Assembly (NCBI GenBank): GCA_026545765.1
Contig: CM048840.1
Span: forward strand, 24,494,765-24,558,764
Length of the DNA stretch: 64,000 nucleotides
Direction: 5' to 3'
Origin: Plantago major
Taxonomy: Eukaryota > Streptophyta > Magnoliopsida > Lamiales > Plantaginaceae
Every line of letters starts with the position of its first letter. Positions within the stretch are counted from its first letter, which is position 1. Shown here in pieces: positions 45,407 through 57,860 of this stretch. A program made the position numbers and the translations under genes. Below the pieces are notes generated by a model, which was given only the letters and a program-made list of their open reading frames with translations, was not told where the DNA came from and searched no databases.

Positions 45407-48400
45407 ATGCATGGTTCTAATAAATCAGTTTCTTCTAAAAATAGGGCAGCTAATGCTGGCAACCCAAGACTTGGCAAGAATCCATTTTTTCTTCTATTCC
45501 GTGGTCCAGTCATGATTGTTTTTTCACTTTTGTTCCTTTTGGCAACTGGTGTTGGGTGCTTCTTCATTCTGCCACATATGATACATGTAATCTATTATCA
45601 CAAGGATGGATTTCGTAATCTCGATGATGCGTCAAACACCTGTGATATTTTTGATGGAAAGTGGGTTCTGGATGATAGCTACCCCCTGTATAATGCTTCA
45701 GAATGTCCTTTCATAGAGAAAGGTTTCAATTGCTTAGATAATGGTCGCATGGAAGATGATTATCTGAAATGGCGTTGGAAACCTAATAACTGTGATATTC
45801 CAAGGGTCAATATGAGTCTTGTGTTGGAAGCACTTCGAAATAAAAGAGTTGTTTTTGTTGGAGATTCAATGAGTAGAACACAGTGGGAGTCAATGATATG
45901 TTTACTAATGAGTGGATTGGATGATAAGGAAAGTGTTTATGAAGTCAACCAGAGTGTGATAACAAAGGATATTCGTTTCTTAGGAGTAAGGTTTGGTTAC
46001 TTTAATTTCACCATTGAATACTACCGATCAGTCTTCCTTGTGCAAGTCAATGTGGCACCCAAACATGTACCAAAGGAAGTTAGATCGACAGTTGAGTTAG
46101 ACAAGTTGGATGAAATCAGTGCAGAGTGGATTGATTCAGATGTTCTTATTTTCAATTCTGGTCAGTGGTGGATTCCCAGGAAGCTTTCTAGACTGTAAGT
46201 TCGTTAACTATGTATGATGATATATCTGTTCATACTTCATCTCACTTTTTTGTTTCTTTAACCATCATAAATTGTTTATGATGAGAATCTCTTGTCACTG
46301 AACATCCCTATTATATTTGCATGGCAGGATTTTTTTTAATTGTCTGTTTCCTCTGTATTGCATGCCCAAATTCAATAAGTAGTTAAGCTTGAATATTTAA
46401 CAAACCTTCTCCTTGTAGGTGTGAAATCAGTTAAATCCATAATACCTAATCACTATTAATTTCTTTATCGACTTGGCTGATTGTCTCTAAAGCTTACCAT
46501 TTTTGCCGAACTATATCCAAATAAAAAATTCCCTTGTCCAAAGTGCTTTCTTGTTTCATTTTTTCTAGCTTGCAGTAGATAGATTATTAATATAAATTAT
46601 CCACGTAAAATGATTTACCGTTAAGACTGAGCTTGCTAAGTTGGTAATTATTATTTTATTAATTTTTTAGAACTTTTTGCAAAAATGTTTATTGGCACAC
46701 TCCGGGCAGGAAGTCCATATGTTGATTGATTGACCAACTTGGATTTTGTGGCTGATGAATCAAGGATCATGTTCTAAAAGTTCTTTTCTTGGTGTTAATT
46801 GAAAAGCTTAAGAGTGATGCTCATTTCAATTGGCATTGAGGTTCTGTATTCTGGAACTAGTTAACCAAGGTCATGCGGAATGCTTGGAGTGTGGATTAAC
46901 AATGTCATTTGTTTATTTGAACACCTTGTGCCTTGTCATACTTGGAAGCAACATGTACCATTCATACTAGGTAACGTCTGCTCATATATTCTTGCAACCA
47001 CCATCAGACCTATATAAGGGAGGGTTCAGGCAGTCCTTGTGTTGCTAATATTAAACTAGTTGATTATTACTCCTCCATCCCGATTTCATATTTCTGTTAA
47101 ATTTTATAGCCATCTTTTTAAAAAATAATGAGAAATAGTTGAAGGTCAATAAAAATTTGGTGACAATTATTTTAATGGAGGAACGAATTTCATAATGTCT
47201 TTTTTTAAATTGATTGTTGTTAAAATGTTTCTATTTACGAATGACAAGTGACTGTTTAGATCGTCCAAAAGGGCTACAGGAAGATGAGATCGCGACGGAA
47301 GGAGTATTACTTATTTATTTTTTTGGGGTATCTTGTCTAGTGGTCTTAGCCTCACGTAAACTGTTGGCGTGCATTATAAGGTAAAACATTAGTAATTTTT
47401 GCTCCAGTTATCACTATTTAGGATTCTAAACCCACATGACATGTACATGTCATTACTCTGAACAGTGACAACAATTTCCTTAGCCAAGTATGTCGTCGTT
47501 ATGATGGCATGCCGCATGCGTTTGAATATAAATTAACTCAATTTTTAACCAAGTGGACTTCAGAAAGGTAATGCTAAATTTGCTTCTATTGAACTTTTCC
47601 TGGGATGAACTAGCTCTGGGAATTCATCAACTTCTACATTAAGTCTTTTAGGATTGCCTTCAGTAAGCTTGTTGTTAGTAACGGGTTAGTTCTCCTCGAT
47701 GCTAAATGCCACTTTGACTATGTAACTGACCGACATGTCAGTCTCAATTGACAAAGAAGTTTTTTTATTTTTTTTATTTGACAACTGCATCATCAAAGCA
47801 TTATGAAATGGTCTCTATGGAAATTTGTGCTATAACATTCATGTCTATATTGTGTTACTAATATTTGTGTTGACAGGGGAGTCTATTTCCAGGTTGGCAA
47901 ATCGCTGAAGCTTGAAATGTCAATAGAGGATGCATTCAGAACTGCCTTGCAAACCTGGGCATCTTGGATTGATCGCATGATAAATCCAGAAAGGACACGC
48001 GTCTTCTTCAGATCATTCGAACCTTCACACTGGAGGTAGCTTTTGTACTTTTGAACACTTGTGTTCTTCCACATATAGAACTGAATATCTTCTATTTTCT
48101 TGCCAGTGACACTTCACCCCACTTTTGGTTCTAGTATCTTCCAAAGGTTGCACAGTTTGCACCGAACACCTGAATGCCTGCATATTATCATTTTCAATTC
48201 AGTGGTAACCTGATTATCTGTTGTTTATTCAAAACAAGATTTTTATCTTAAGAAGCTTATGTATTGTAGGTGTAATGTTACTAAAGTACCTGCTATGAAA
48301 GATACTGAAGGAAAGAAGCTGAGTCAATTTTCAGATGCTATATTTGAGGTTGTGATGAATATGAGCTTTCCTGTTAATGTTCTCCATGTTACACCAATGT

Positions 48401-48588
48401 TAGCATACCGGAGTGATGCCCACCTGGGTGTGTGGAGTGACAATCCATCTATATCTGATTGTAGCCACTGGTGTTTACCTGGAGTACCCGATATCTGGAA
48501 CGAGATAGTGTTTTCCTATTTGTTTGGCAACTTGACATCTGCTGCTAACTTGAAAACTTCGATAGATCATGCATCTTTTTCCCTGTAA
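45407..48588 (+). CDS. TRICHOME BIREFRINGENCE-LIKE protein, intact copy
   Basis: A Golgi type II membrane protein of the PMR5/TBL (DUF231) family, whose members O-acetylate cell-wall polysaccharides such as xylan, mannan and pectin. Exons 45407-46194, 47877-48035 and 48270-48588 join in phase to 421 codons plus stop. Residues 34-56 form the single membrane anchor. The TBL domain begins at NTCDIFDGKWVLDDSYPLYN (77-96). The GDS motif is at 152-154 (VGDSMSRTQW) and the DxxH motif at 379-382 ([12 protein letters not shown]), so both catalytic motifs are present. The start ATG at 45407 aligns with that of the first copy; an earlier in-frame ATG (45374) is possible. It looks closest to the TBL8/9/10 group. 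Intron 1 (1.7 kb) carries a MITE. Confidence 0.92.
47070..47304. mobile_element. Stowaway-like MITE in intron 1 of the intact TBL gene
   Basis: CTCCTCCATCCCGATTTCAT at the left and, reverse complemented, CTCCTTCCGTCGCGATCTCA at the right, with TA on both sides (47068-47069 and 47305-47306). About 235 bp. It is absent from the corresponding 0.4-kb intron of the first copy. Confidence 0.75.
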
Positions 48589-49618
48589 TATCGTCATCAC
48601 AAATTCATTCAGCTTTTGTTTGATCATTTCCGTAGACTAGGTCAAAATTGTACTCTGCTTCTCCTTTTTTACCTGCAAAACACTTGAAGCTTCGTTATCA
48701 AGATAAAGATTACTTCAAGATATAAGATATTTGGCATCTGGAATTTATGATTATTGTTTCAGACTTTGTTAACAGGTTCTTGCATGCTAATCGTGCTAGA
48801 GCCAAAAAAAAAAAAAAATCCAATGGTTCTATGCTTCATCATCCTAAAGTTGATACTTCTAGTTAATAGTTTTAGATGATAACGTAATAATTTGTCTATG
48901 CTAATGAAAAACCCACACCATGGGTAAGGACTAAGGAGCCAAACCAAAGAGTAAACTCAGACATGTGTCGTTCCATAAGACTAATATATCATTGTGTGCG
49001 TAAACCATATATAAATGTGATAGTCCAAAATTTTAGATCCACAGATCCATTAAATTGTGGCTTCTTTACTCGGTCACAAACTTAGCTCAATTTAGGCAAA
49101 TAGGGTTGCAACTAGCAAGTCATTAAGACAAAACCAACTTTTCCTACACATGACAAAAAACTAGCGAAACAAATAAAATAAAATGATATTTTTGTTAAAA
49201 TCCAATTGAATGCCCAAACCAAATAACAAGAACAATAAATACGGTCATGCAATACTACAAACCACCGATTGAAATTGTGGCTTGTTGGATTCACATTATA
49301 TGCGGCTTTTCCTTTTCATATTAGACAGTCTAAAGCTCAAGCCTATAAATAAAGAGCTTGAGCATGTATTCGAGATCATCGCAATAACAAAACACTTGAG
49401 TATCATATATATTTCAATTGAGATACATTTGTTTCTTCTTTATTTTATATCAGTTTTTATAAAATTTGGGTTTTTTTTTTTTTTTTTTTCACTCAAAAAA
49501 GAAAAAGTGGGGTTTTGAATAATTTGACCTTGTTGAAGTACCTAAAGGCTAAAATCCTAAATCTCTAAATTTCCAATTTATAGTGAGTTGGATATCTTGC
49601 TTCCAACTAAAGAGTACG
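48589..49618. other. Spacer between TBL and FAS2
   Basis: The TBL 3' untranslated region, then AT-rich sequence with a T run at 49470-49490. No gene is supported. Confidence 0.5.
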
Positions 49619-49627
49619 TTTCCCGCC
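49619..49627 (+). promoter_or_regulatory. E2F-type site upstream of FAS2
   Basis: TTTCCCGCC matches the E2F consensus TTTSSCGC exactly, 111 bp before the FAS2 start codon. CAF-1 subunits are S-phase genes and E2F targets in plants, so the site fits the gene. Confidence 0.7.
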
Positions 49628-49673
49628 AGAAAAGAAGAGTACCCTTTCGTTTTCCCTCCACCGCTTCTTCCTG

Positions 49674-49682
49674 AAACCCTAA
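49674..49682 (+). promoter_or_regulatory. Telo-box upstream of FAS2
   Basis: AAACCCTAA lies 56 bp before the ATG. Telo-boxes are common near the transcription starts of plant genes expressed in cycling cells and often pair with E2F or other sites. Confidence 0.6.
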
Positions 49683-49737
49683 CACTCAATCTTCTTACTC
49701 GGAAAAACTTGGTCAGTAAATTGACCGGAAGAAGAAG

Positions 49738-52700
49738 ATGAGAGGTGGAACGGTACAGATCAATTGGCACGAATCGAAACCGGTACTCTCCTGCGATTTC
49801 CATCCCCACTCCGGCCTCCTTGCCACCGCCGGTGCCGACTATGACATCAAGGTACCTACACTTTCCCTCTTTTCTCTCCGTTTCGTTTCTTCCTTCTTTA
49901 ATCGACCTAGATTATGTTCTGCGGTTGCTATTTCGTATTCGGCTACTTGTATTGGATTTCACATTCGATTGACCTACCCAAATTAATCGCAGTGGCAGTT
50001 GGAAATCATACACCACAATTCCATCACATGTGAATTTTCATACTACCTCTTTTTTTGGGGTCTCCAAGTAACCAATTGGCTTCTCCATTTTGTTCCACTG
50101 AGCTTGTTTCTGCACAGTTCCATTCGTTTTTGTTTCTAGTCTTGCCAATTTGCATGGTCCAGTTGATGTTTTTTTATGAACAATTACCTGTAGTGGACGC
50201 TTTTTTTTCTGTTTTTTTACCTTTCATAAGGGAAAATGAATGTCTACAAGTTATTTGTGAAGTTAGAGACCAGCTTCCATGCATGTCTGGACTATTAGTT
50301 TGATACCTTGCAAGGCACGTGGAAATTAGTTAACATATCCAACCAACATATATTGCAGACGCGTAATTCATGAACTAATTTACTAGAAATCAACTACAGA
50401 AGTACGCGACATGGTTCATACAGCAAGCATTGCTTTCACTCTATGATTACTATAGCTGTAGGTTACAGATGAAAACTTCATCGTATATTGTTTGACATTT
50501 GTAGCTTCTTTTTGTGACTTGCCAAATATGTGCATTTATGTGCAAGAGTCGTGTTTTGAAAATAATGGATATTATATGTTGCAGATCTGGGCAATTGTTT
50601 CGAGCAAAGATCAGAAAAAGGATCCTGGAGTTAATTATCAGAACAATCTTTCCTACCATAGTTCTGCTGTTAATGTCCTTCGTTTCTCCCCTTCAGGCAA
50701 GCTTTCCTTACAGATTTGGTGAAAAGAACAGTCCTTAGTTCTGTTTGAAAAGAATTTGTCATGTGCCCTTGAGCTTTACTCTGCTTATACTTGATTAAGT
50801 TTTCCTTATCCACTATCTGAACTAGTGAGGTGGTATCTGAAAGTCATTTGAAACCCACACCATACTTGTACTTTAATGTATGTAGTATAATTTGTGTACA
50901 TGCCCTGGAAACTCATGGTACTCACAAGCATGTATGTTTCTTCCTTTTCTTCTTCTTTTTTTTTAATATAGTATTATTTTTTGGGAATTGATACAAAATG
51001 TAAAGGATAGAGTTGACATCTTGTGTGGCCAAATCCTGCAAGCATGCACCGCAGTGTTTGTAATCTAAGTTGAAGTAAAACAATGAAGGATTCTTCATTT
51101 TTTGTTCAAGTATCGTCATGTTTGATTATGTGTCTGTAGTCGTCACTAGCAAGGTTTGCTTGTTAATTCTGTTATGATTTTGTATAGAAGTTTAACTGTA
51201 TCCTTGCTATTACAGGAGAGCAGCTTGCTTCTGGTGGTGACGGTGAGCAATCGTTTTCCAAGCTGTGCTGGTGCCCAAGCTGATTATTATTCTCTGTACT
51301 AAGTTCCCAGAAGATCTTAACTGAGTCATTGTTTTTGCAGGTGGTGAGCTAATTATATGGAAATCACATTCCGCTGACGCTGGCGAAGTCTGGAAAGTCC
51401 TCAAGTCATTACTGTAAGTTTAGTTGTGTGTGTTTCAGATATTTTGGGCTTGTCAGCTTGATATTTGTATTTATCAGAACGTGTTGCAGAATGTTCAGAT
51501 AACCTTTTCTCAATGAATGGTAACATAAATTTTCATTGTTACTTTTTGTATACTTATATGTGATTTTCTTTCAGATTTCATCGCAAAGATGTGTTAGACC
51601 TGCAGTGGTCTGCTGATGGTGCATATCTTATTTCTGGTTCGGTTGATAATTCATGCATCATATGGGATACTTGCAAAGGTACGCAGCTGAGCACAGGGCC
51701 AATGCTTATGTATATAGTATAGTGTTATTTCTCTGACAGTTTTTTTCTCAAAATAGGCTCTGTACACCAAATTCTGGATGCACATGCCCATTATGTTCAA
51801 GGAGTAGCATGGGATCCGTTGGCAAAATATGCAGCATCACTCAGTTCTGATAGAACATGTCGTATTTACCAAAATAAGCCATCCAAGACAAAAGGAGTTG
51901 AGAAGGCAAACTATGTTTGTCAGCATATTATTACCAAGACAGAGCAGCAGATCTCAAATGACTCCAAGGTTATCTTCATTTTCATTCATGTTGTGCATTT
52001 TCTGGGCAGGTTAGGGGAAACAAATTCATAACCTGCTTTTCTTGTTTTATTCAGTCTTCCAAATGCCATCTTTTCCATGATGAGACGCTTCCTTCTTTCT
52101 TTCGAAGATTAGCCTGGTCAACAGATGGGTCCTTCTTAGTTGTGCCTGCAGGTAAATCAATACAGGACTTGTCCACTCTAATTAAGTGAATTTGATTCCT
52201 AATATGTTCAAGCAATACTTGGAAGCTTTTGTGTTTTACACCTCTGGTTATTTTTTCTTCACTAGTAGTACCTAATGAATTTGACCTAGTGCCTGTCTAA
52301 ATTGAGAAAATACCAAATGGCATTTGATTTCTTCTCGCTAGAATGATAATTATGTGCAAAAGATGTCGTCATATCCCTATGTTGTGATCAAGAGTTCAGG
52401 GTGAAAATATTGTTGCTCTGAGCAGTTTAATGTTTTTGCAACTCTTTAAAGAATGTGTTATTTCAACTAATAACATACTTGTTTGACCATACTAGATTCG
52501 ACATCCAGTTATGAATGCGTGAAATATTTGTATTTGGTAGGTTTAAACAATACTTCCCCATTTGTGTTGTTGAAGAGAAAGTGATAATTTTGCAAATAAT
52601 GCATTGTAAGGGTACTTTTTGCAGGTTCTCATAAAAGTGCACCTAATTCTGATGCCGTGAATACTGCATATGTTTTTGCCAGGAAAGATCTTTCCAGGTA

Positions 52701-53657
52701 AGTTTTTGACCATCTCAGATCTGGTGTGTATCAGTTTCTTTACTTTTCTTTTACTCTTTACTCCATAAAATTAGGTTGCGTAATTTTAGGACTACGCTCT
52801 TCTTTGATTCTTGTTTCTGATATATGCTTGTGTTTCCAATCAGACCTGCACTTATGCTCCCTGGTGCCAGCAAACCTGTTGTGGCAGTTCGCTTTTGTTC
52901 CATGAAATTTAAACTTCGGGGATCAAATACATGTACTTCCCTTCTCATTTTCACTTAAGTAATTAGCTAATTATCTGCTATATCTTACTGATCGAACCTC
53001 TCATCTTGTTGTGCAGCCCCATTTTTCAATCTCCCTTACCGCCTTATCTTTGCAGTGGTCACTTTGAATTCCTTGTACATCTATGACACTGAAAGCATTC
53101 AACCTATACTAATAGTTGCTGGAATTCATTATGCAGCTATAACAGACATTGCATGGTATTAGTTACCACACATTAAAGCAAAGTTACTGGACAACATTAG
53201 CATTAGCACCTGTAAGTCCCTTTTGACAATTTGAATACTTGAAATGTAGGTCACCAACTGGTAACTTGTTGGCCTTATCCTCCCAAGATGGGTTCTGTTC
53301 CCTGTTCGAGTTTGACAGTGAGGAACTTGGATCACCAATGCCCTCCTCAGGTTTGTACATGTTTTCCTAGCTTCTGTGTAAAACATGATAATAAATTTCG
53401 ACCTAATGAAACTTGTACTCTATCTTGTAGTGGAAAAGCATGCAATTGGTGATACAGATATGACTCCTGTTGAGGAAGCTATCAACAATGGCATCAGCAG
53501 CGCTGCTGTAAATGGTGGGAAGGAAAAGGTTGAGGTATCACAAAAGGAGAAAGATGTGAATGAAGGTGTAAAACCAGCTCCACAGGCTACAAATGTATCT
53601 GATTCCAATCCAAGTAAGCCTGCAAAGAGGCGCATTACGCCAATGGTTATCGATTGA
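49738..53657 (+). CDS. FAS2: FASCIATA2, WD40 subunit of chromatin assembly factor 1
   Basis: The p60-type subunit of CAF-1, which deposits H3-H4 on newly replicated DNA with FAS1 and MSI1. Twelve exons: 49738-49851, 50585-50696, 51216-51242, 51341-51413, 51575-51678, 51757-51968, 52055-52151, 52625-52697, 52844-52932, 53017-53155, 53250-53350 and 53431-53657. They total 1368 nt, 455 residues, with phases consistent throughout. Recognisable blocks: [20 protein letters not shown] (start), [90 protein letters not shown] and a low-complexity acidic/Ser tail ending RRITPMVID. The third exon is only 27 nt. Intron 2 begins with GC rather than GT (see findings). E2F site and telo-box lie just upstream. 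No lesion seen. Confidence 0.95.
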
Positions 53658-54494
53658 ATTGCTATCTCCTCTACTCTGTATAATTTTGTACACCTTTATC
53701 GTGAAATGAAAAAAATTGTTGGCACGACTAGATGGACAATCTTCTCAGGTGATTCTACCGTGTATAGTTATATGAGCAAAATAAGGTGGATGATTCCACC
53801 TTATATAACTTGTTAATTGTCAACAGGTGACTGGTTTCATGCAACTTTTAAAAACATAAGATTACTAATGATTTGTCAGGCATGTTGCTCAAAAAAAAAA
53901 AAAAAAATTTATCAGTCACTTTATTAGTTCGTTTTAACTTTTTAAAATATAAGATCACTAATGATTTAATAGTCAATTTATCAGATTGTTTTAACTCATA
54001 CTTATTACTAATGACTTATCAGTTCGTTTTAACTTTTTAAAACATAAGATTACCAATAATTTATCAGTCACGTTATCAGTTCGTTTTGCTTTAACATACA
54101 CTAAATATTTTAAGATTGTTGGGTAAATCTATAAACTCTACCACTTGGATCATCTTAAACTTAAATTCTGTCAAACCTTTCATAAAATCTTGGATTCAGC
54201 TGACTTCTCCACTTTGAGAGACTAGAGAAGTATATATCAATCCAAGATGGACCAAAGTATAAATTTTTAAATATCTGTATCTGACATAATATGGAGTACA
54301 CAAAGTACTTTATGCATCAAAACGCTAACATGAAAGGACTTTATATAAGCACCATCCACTTTATTCTATCCAATGACCACAACTAATCAAGAGAACATTT
54401 GACACAAAGCTGCTCCTCATTACACAAAAAGCAAAACCAACATCAAAAGAATAAGCACATTAACTTTCTTTAAAACATAACATAACCACAAAGT
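53658..54494. repeat. Spacer with degenerate repeats between FAS2 and the inhibitor gene
   Basis: From about 53850 to 54100, the pattern ACTTTTTAAAACATAAGATT followed by ACTAATGATTTATCAGT(CAC) and GTTCGTTTTA recurs three or four times in diverged form. The rest is 3' untranslated sequence of two convergent genes. Confidence 0.55.
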
Positions 54495-55031
54495 TCAAGA
54501 AGCAAGAGTATCAATAATCCCCAAAAGCACATCACAAATATGCTTCAACCCATCTTCTCTAACAGCAAGTTCAGCAGGGTAAACCAGTCCAGGATACCTC
54601 TTGAACGCATTATGACAAGCGTTCGGGTAATCCGCAGCAGCCATTACGTCCACGTACGCGTAATCGTACATCTCCGAGCTCAAATCCTGGACCGAGTTCT
54701 GGAACGCGCTGTTGGCCGAAGCGTACTTGTCTAAGCATTCTTTCATCACTTTTTTAGTGATCGTGTCGTTTGAGACGCCGAGCATTTGTGACGAGAGGTA
54801 GGCGTTGGTTGCGGTTGCATTGGCCATTCCGACTTTAACCATGATGAGGGCTAGGCCTTTAGTGTCTGCTTTGGGACTGGAAGAGTCGGATTTTAGTGAA
54901 GAGACGCAAAGGTCGTAGTATTTGGTGTTCTTGCATGTTTTTTGGATTAAATCTGGGTTGGTTCGAGCTGAGAATGTCTGGTTGATTGATATGAGGAGAA
55001 TGGAGAGTATGATGAACCATGAAAATCCCAT
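54495..55031 (-). CDS. Invertase/pectin methylesterase inhibitor family protein
   Basis: A small secreted inhibitor of 178 residues from a single exon. Residues 1-22 form a signal peptide (hydrophobic FIILSILLISI core). The mature part has the family's cysteines: C33 and C42 (KTCKNTKYYDLC hairpin), C99 and C139, plus C166 near the end, with the helical-bundle motif MLGVSNDTITKKVMKECLDK. Members bind and block cell-wall or vacuolar invertase, or pectin methylesterase. The sequence seems nearer the invertase-inhibitor (C/VIF) side, but the target cannot be fixed from sequence alone. It is convergent with FAS2. Confidence 0.88.
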   Translation of the reverse strand: MGFSWFIILSILLISINQTFSARTNPDLIQKTCKNTKYYDLCVSSLKSDSSSPKADTKGLALIMVKVGMANATATNAYLSSQMLGVSNDTITKKVMKECLDKYASANSAFQNSVQDLSSEMYDYAYVDVMAAADYPNACHNAFKRYPGLVYPAELAVREDGLKHICDVLLGIIDTLAS

Positions 55032-55133
55032 TTTTAATGGACTACTTTTTCTTTTGCTTATGACTTATGAGTGAGTGAATGAGTGAGTGAGAAAGCAAGC
55101 TGGATATATGAATTTTGAACAGTACTTTGTTGA

Positions 55134-55143
55134 ATATATATAG
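55134..55143 (-). promoter_or_regulatory. TATA box of the inhibitor gene
   Basis: CTATATATAT on the minus strand, about 100 bp before the ATG, a normal spacing for a short leader. Confidence 0.55.
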
Positions 55144-55693
55144 TTGGTTTTATGTGTATAAGTTGGATTAACGTGTATCTTAATAGAATATTAATAAATT
55201 TTAATTAAAAAAATTAATTTATGAATAATAAAAAATTGATTCATGATCAATGAAAAATCGATTAATATTAATAGAAAAATTAATTCAGTAAAAGTTTGAA
55301 TCATTACTCTGAGATAGACTAGCCTTTTGACTTGTCACTAGATCAAGTTCTATAAATATTGGGTAGTGTTTGGCATTTGTGTCCAAGTTGAATGGAGGTT
55401 TGTCTTGGGCAAGAAAGGGTGATGTATGGTTAGGCCGTTTTGGAACGTGACCTACAGACCAAAATAAGTTCACGGGTCACATCTTCCAAAATGAGATAAT
55501 TAAATGGAGACCCTCTTTCCGCGTCTAAATTTGTCTGTCACATTTTAATGATAATTTGTTACATAATTTCTTCTTGGCATCATTTTTAGGTACAAATGGT
55601 CTGCTGATCACTAGAGTATAGGATGGCCCCTCAAATTATTGGACTTGTCTCACAATATGCAATATCTATCGTTTGGTGAAACAATATGGAATA
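55144..55693. other. Distal upstream region of the inhibitor gene
   Basis: AT-rich. ATTAATTT(A)TGAA-type sequences repeat near 55190-55290. No gene supported. Confidence 0.45.
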
Positions 55694-57860
55694 CATTAAA
55701 ACCTCTATAAATTAATACTTGATAAATTAATAATCTCGATAAAATTAATAATTTCTACAGTTAAACTTGAACCAAGTCAATTTGGAATAAATCGATAAAA
55801 TAATAAGATAATAATTTTTTTGAAACCCAGTGTATATATATTGGTCCCAACGAAACTATAAATTAATAATTACTAAAAAATTTCATATGTGTGTGTGTGT
55901 GCGATACACTATAAAATTCTAAGATTGTTTAGTAAAAAATGAATTTATAGTCACTTGTTTTTTATTGAACTTCAAATCTATATTGAGTTCATCTTTAAAT
56001 CTCCCCATTGCACTAAAGAGTTGGGCGTTGTCTTCTCTTGTTGCAACAAAAAGTTGTGAAGAAGAGTTGTCATTGTAATGCTTCTTTCGGTAATGGCTTC
56101 CAAAGCTATTGAATCATCCTCAGCTTCATCATCGACCGGATTTTGAATGGTATCCGTCACAATTTCTTCAATGCTTTGAACCTCGTAACATTCATTATTT
56201 TCACAAGGATAATATAGCAAGTGATTCACATCCATTTTGTGCCGATAATGCATATCCGTAATCAAGTTCTCAAGCTCACAAATGTCTTCTCTAGAATTTG
56301 CATCGTTTAAATCACTTGAGCCGGTTGGATTCGCTGAACGAATTTTGTAGTGTCGAAAGCAATTTGCTATGGCCTCTTGCTGCACATTTCTCCAAGATGA
56401 GACGGCCAAATTGATAGCATCTAAAACATTAATCTTTTCCGGAGAAGAAATGTCCAACTCATAACCTTCAAAAATCTTACGGTAAAACCTTTTACGGTAG
56501 TACATTTTAAAGGCTCTAATTATCCCAGCATCACATGGTTGAATTTTTGAAGTCATGTTTGGCAGTAGAAAAAACAACTCAATGTTTTGTAACCCTGGGA
56601 TATTATTTGAATGGGCTGGACAATTATCCACTACCAAGAGAATTTTTCGACCGTGCATTTGTTCATCCAGCCAATGGACATATTCTTCGAAAAGCAACCC
56701 AGTCATCCATGCTCTTTTGTTGGCACGGTATTCACAATCTAAGCTATTCATGTTGATATTCTTAAAACAACGTGGCTTTGCATACTTACCAATGATCCAT
56801 AGAGGAATTTTTTCCGAGCCATCCTCATTGCAACAAATAACAATTGTAAGCCTTTCCTTGTCTTGTTTCCTACCTTCAAGTTGTTTTGTTGCAAGTGAAT
56901 GGTCAGCTTGTAACCTGTAAAACAAACCCGTTTCATCCATATTAAAAACATATTTCATAGGAAATTAATCAATTTTTTCCCTTATAGACTCCAATTTCTT
57001 CTCCATTCCATGTGTGTCGACTGAGCCACTTTCTCCGAAACGGCGATATGATTTGATACCATGTCTTAACTTGAATTTCTCAAGCCAACCTTGTGAAAGT
57101 TTATGCTCTGAAGGATCATGGGGATACAAAAGCTTCAGCGCCTCAACTGCCTTCTCTATGATTAGCTCTCCTGTTATATTCACACGCTCTTGATGTTGGA
57201 GAAACCATTCATAAACAACTTTCTCCATGTCCGGGTACTTGGCTGGTTTGGGACGCTTGGAAGATCAACCTTTGTCAAAGTCAGCTGATAGGAATTCTGA
57301 TGATCGCTTGAGAGTGTTTGATATTGTTCCTTGACACTTTCAAATTGAAAGTTTTGTCAACCCACTGTATCAAATCTTGTTGAGTGCATCCTTGGTGATC
57401 TCTCTTATACTCGCATAACAGTTTTCGTTGTTGATTGGTCATGGTTGATTTTTGAACACCTTTCAGATTAGGAGCCATAGTTGATGTGATTTTAAAAATT
57501 TTCAATGGCCATTTTATAGTTATCAATTTCTAACCATGTTTAATGTACTACGTTGGTATCATGGACCAACTTTTTGGTACGATGAACTAACTTTTTACTT
57601 ATTCAAAAACAATAAACTTGACAAATTCAATTAATTTGTGAATGTGAATTCATAAAATGTTAATTGGAACTTGTTTTTCTAATTTATTTTTCATCTCTAA
57701 CTAGTATACGTTGTAACTAGTATATTGGACTTGGAAATTTAAAGGCTATACGTAAAACCTCTTTAAATTAATAAATTATTAATTTATCGATATAATAATA
57801 TCTCGATAAATTAATAAAATATCCCGGTCCCAACATTATTAATTTATAGAGGTTTTACTG
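55694..57860 (-). mobile_element. pogo/Lemi1-like DNA transposon with Emigrant-type ends, 2.17 kb
   Basis: The left end reads CATTAAAACCTCTATAAATT and the right end, reverse complemented, CAGTAAAACCTCTATAAATT: the terminus of the Emigrant MITE and Lemi1 pogo family of plants. TA flanks both sides (55692-55693 and 57861-57862). It encodes a Tigger/pogo transposase on the minus strand. A second, inverted end-like copy (GTAAAACCTCTTTAAATTAA, about 57751) lies about 110 bp inside the right end. Confidence 0.85.
55978..57526 (-). pseudogene. pogo-type transposase, nearly open
   Basis: Cut-and-paste transposase of the Tc1/mariner superfamily. The N-terminal HTH region (MTNQQRKLLCEYKRDHQGCT) ends at 57281. 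A CENP-B/Tc5-type HTH follows (57228-56965) with ITGELIIEKAVEALK and WLEKFKLRHGI. The DDE domain (56958-55978, 326 codons) has NMDETGLFYRL (first Asp), LLVVDNCPAHS (second Asp) and MTSKIQPCDAGIIRAFK (third Asp). Breaks are few: a frameshift between 57281 and 57228, and one TAA (56965-56967) in the same frame as the DDE domain. Confidence 0.88.

Noticed and set aside
47325-47400. A second tRNA-like SINE head (GTCTAGTGGTCTTAGCC)
   Set aside because: Only an A-box-like stretch is present; no B box at the right spacing.
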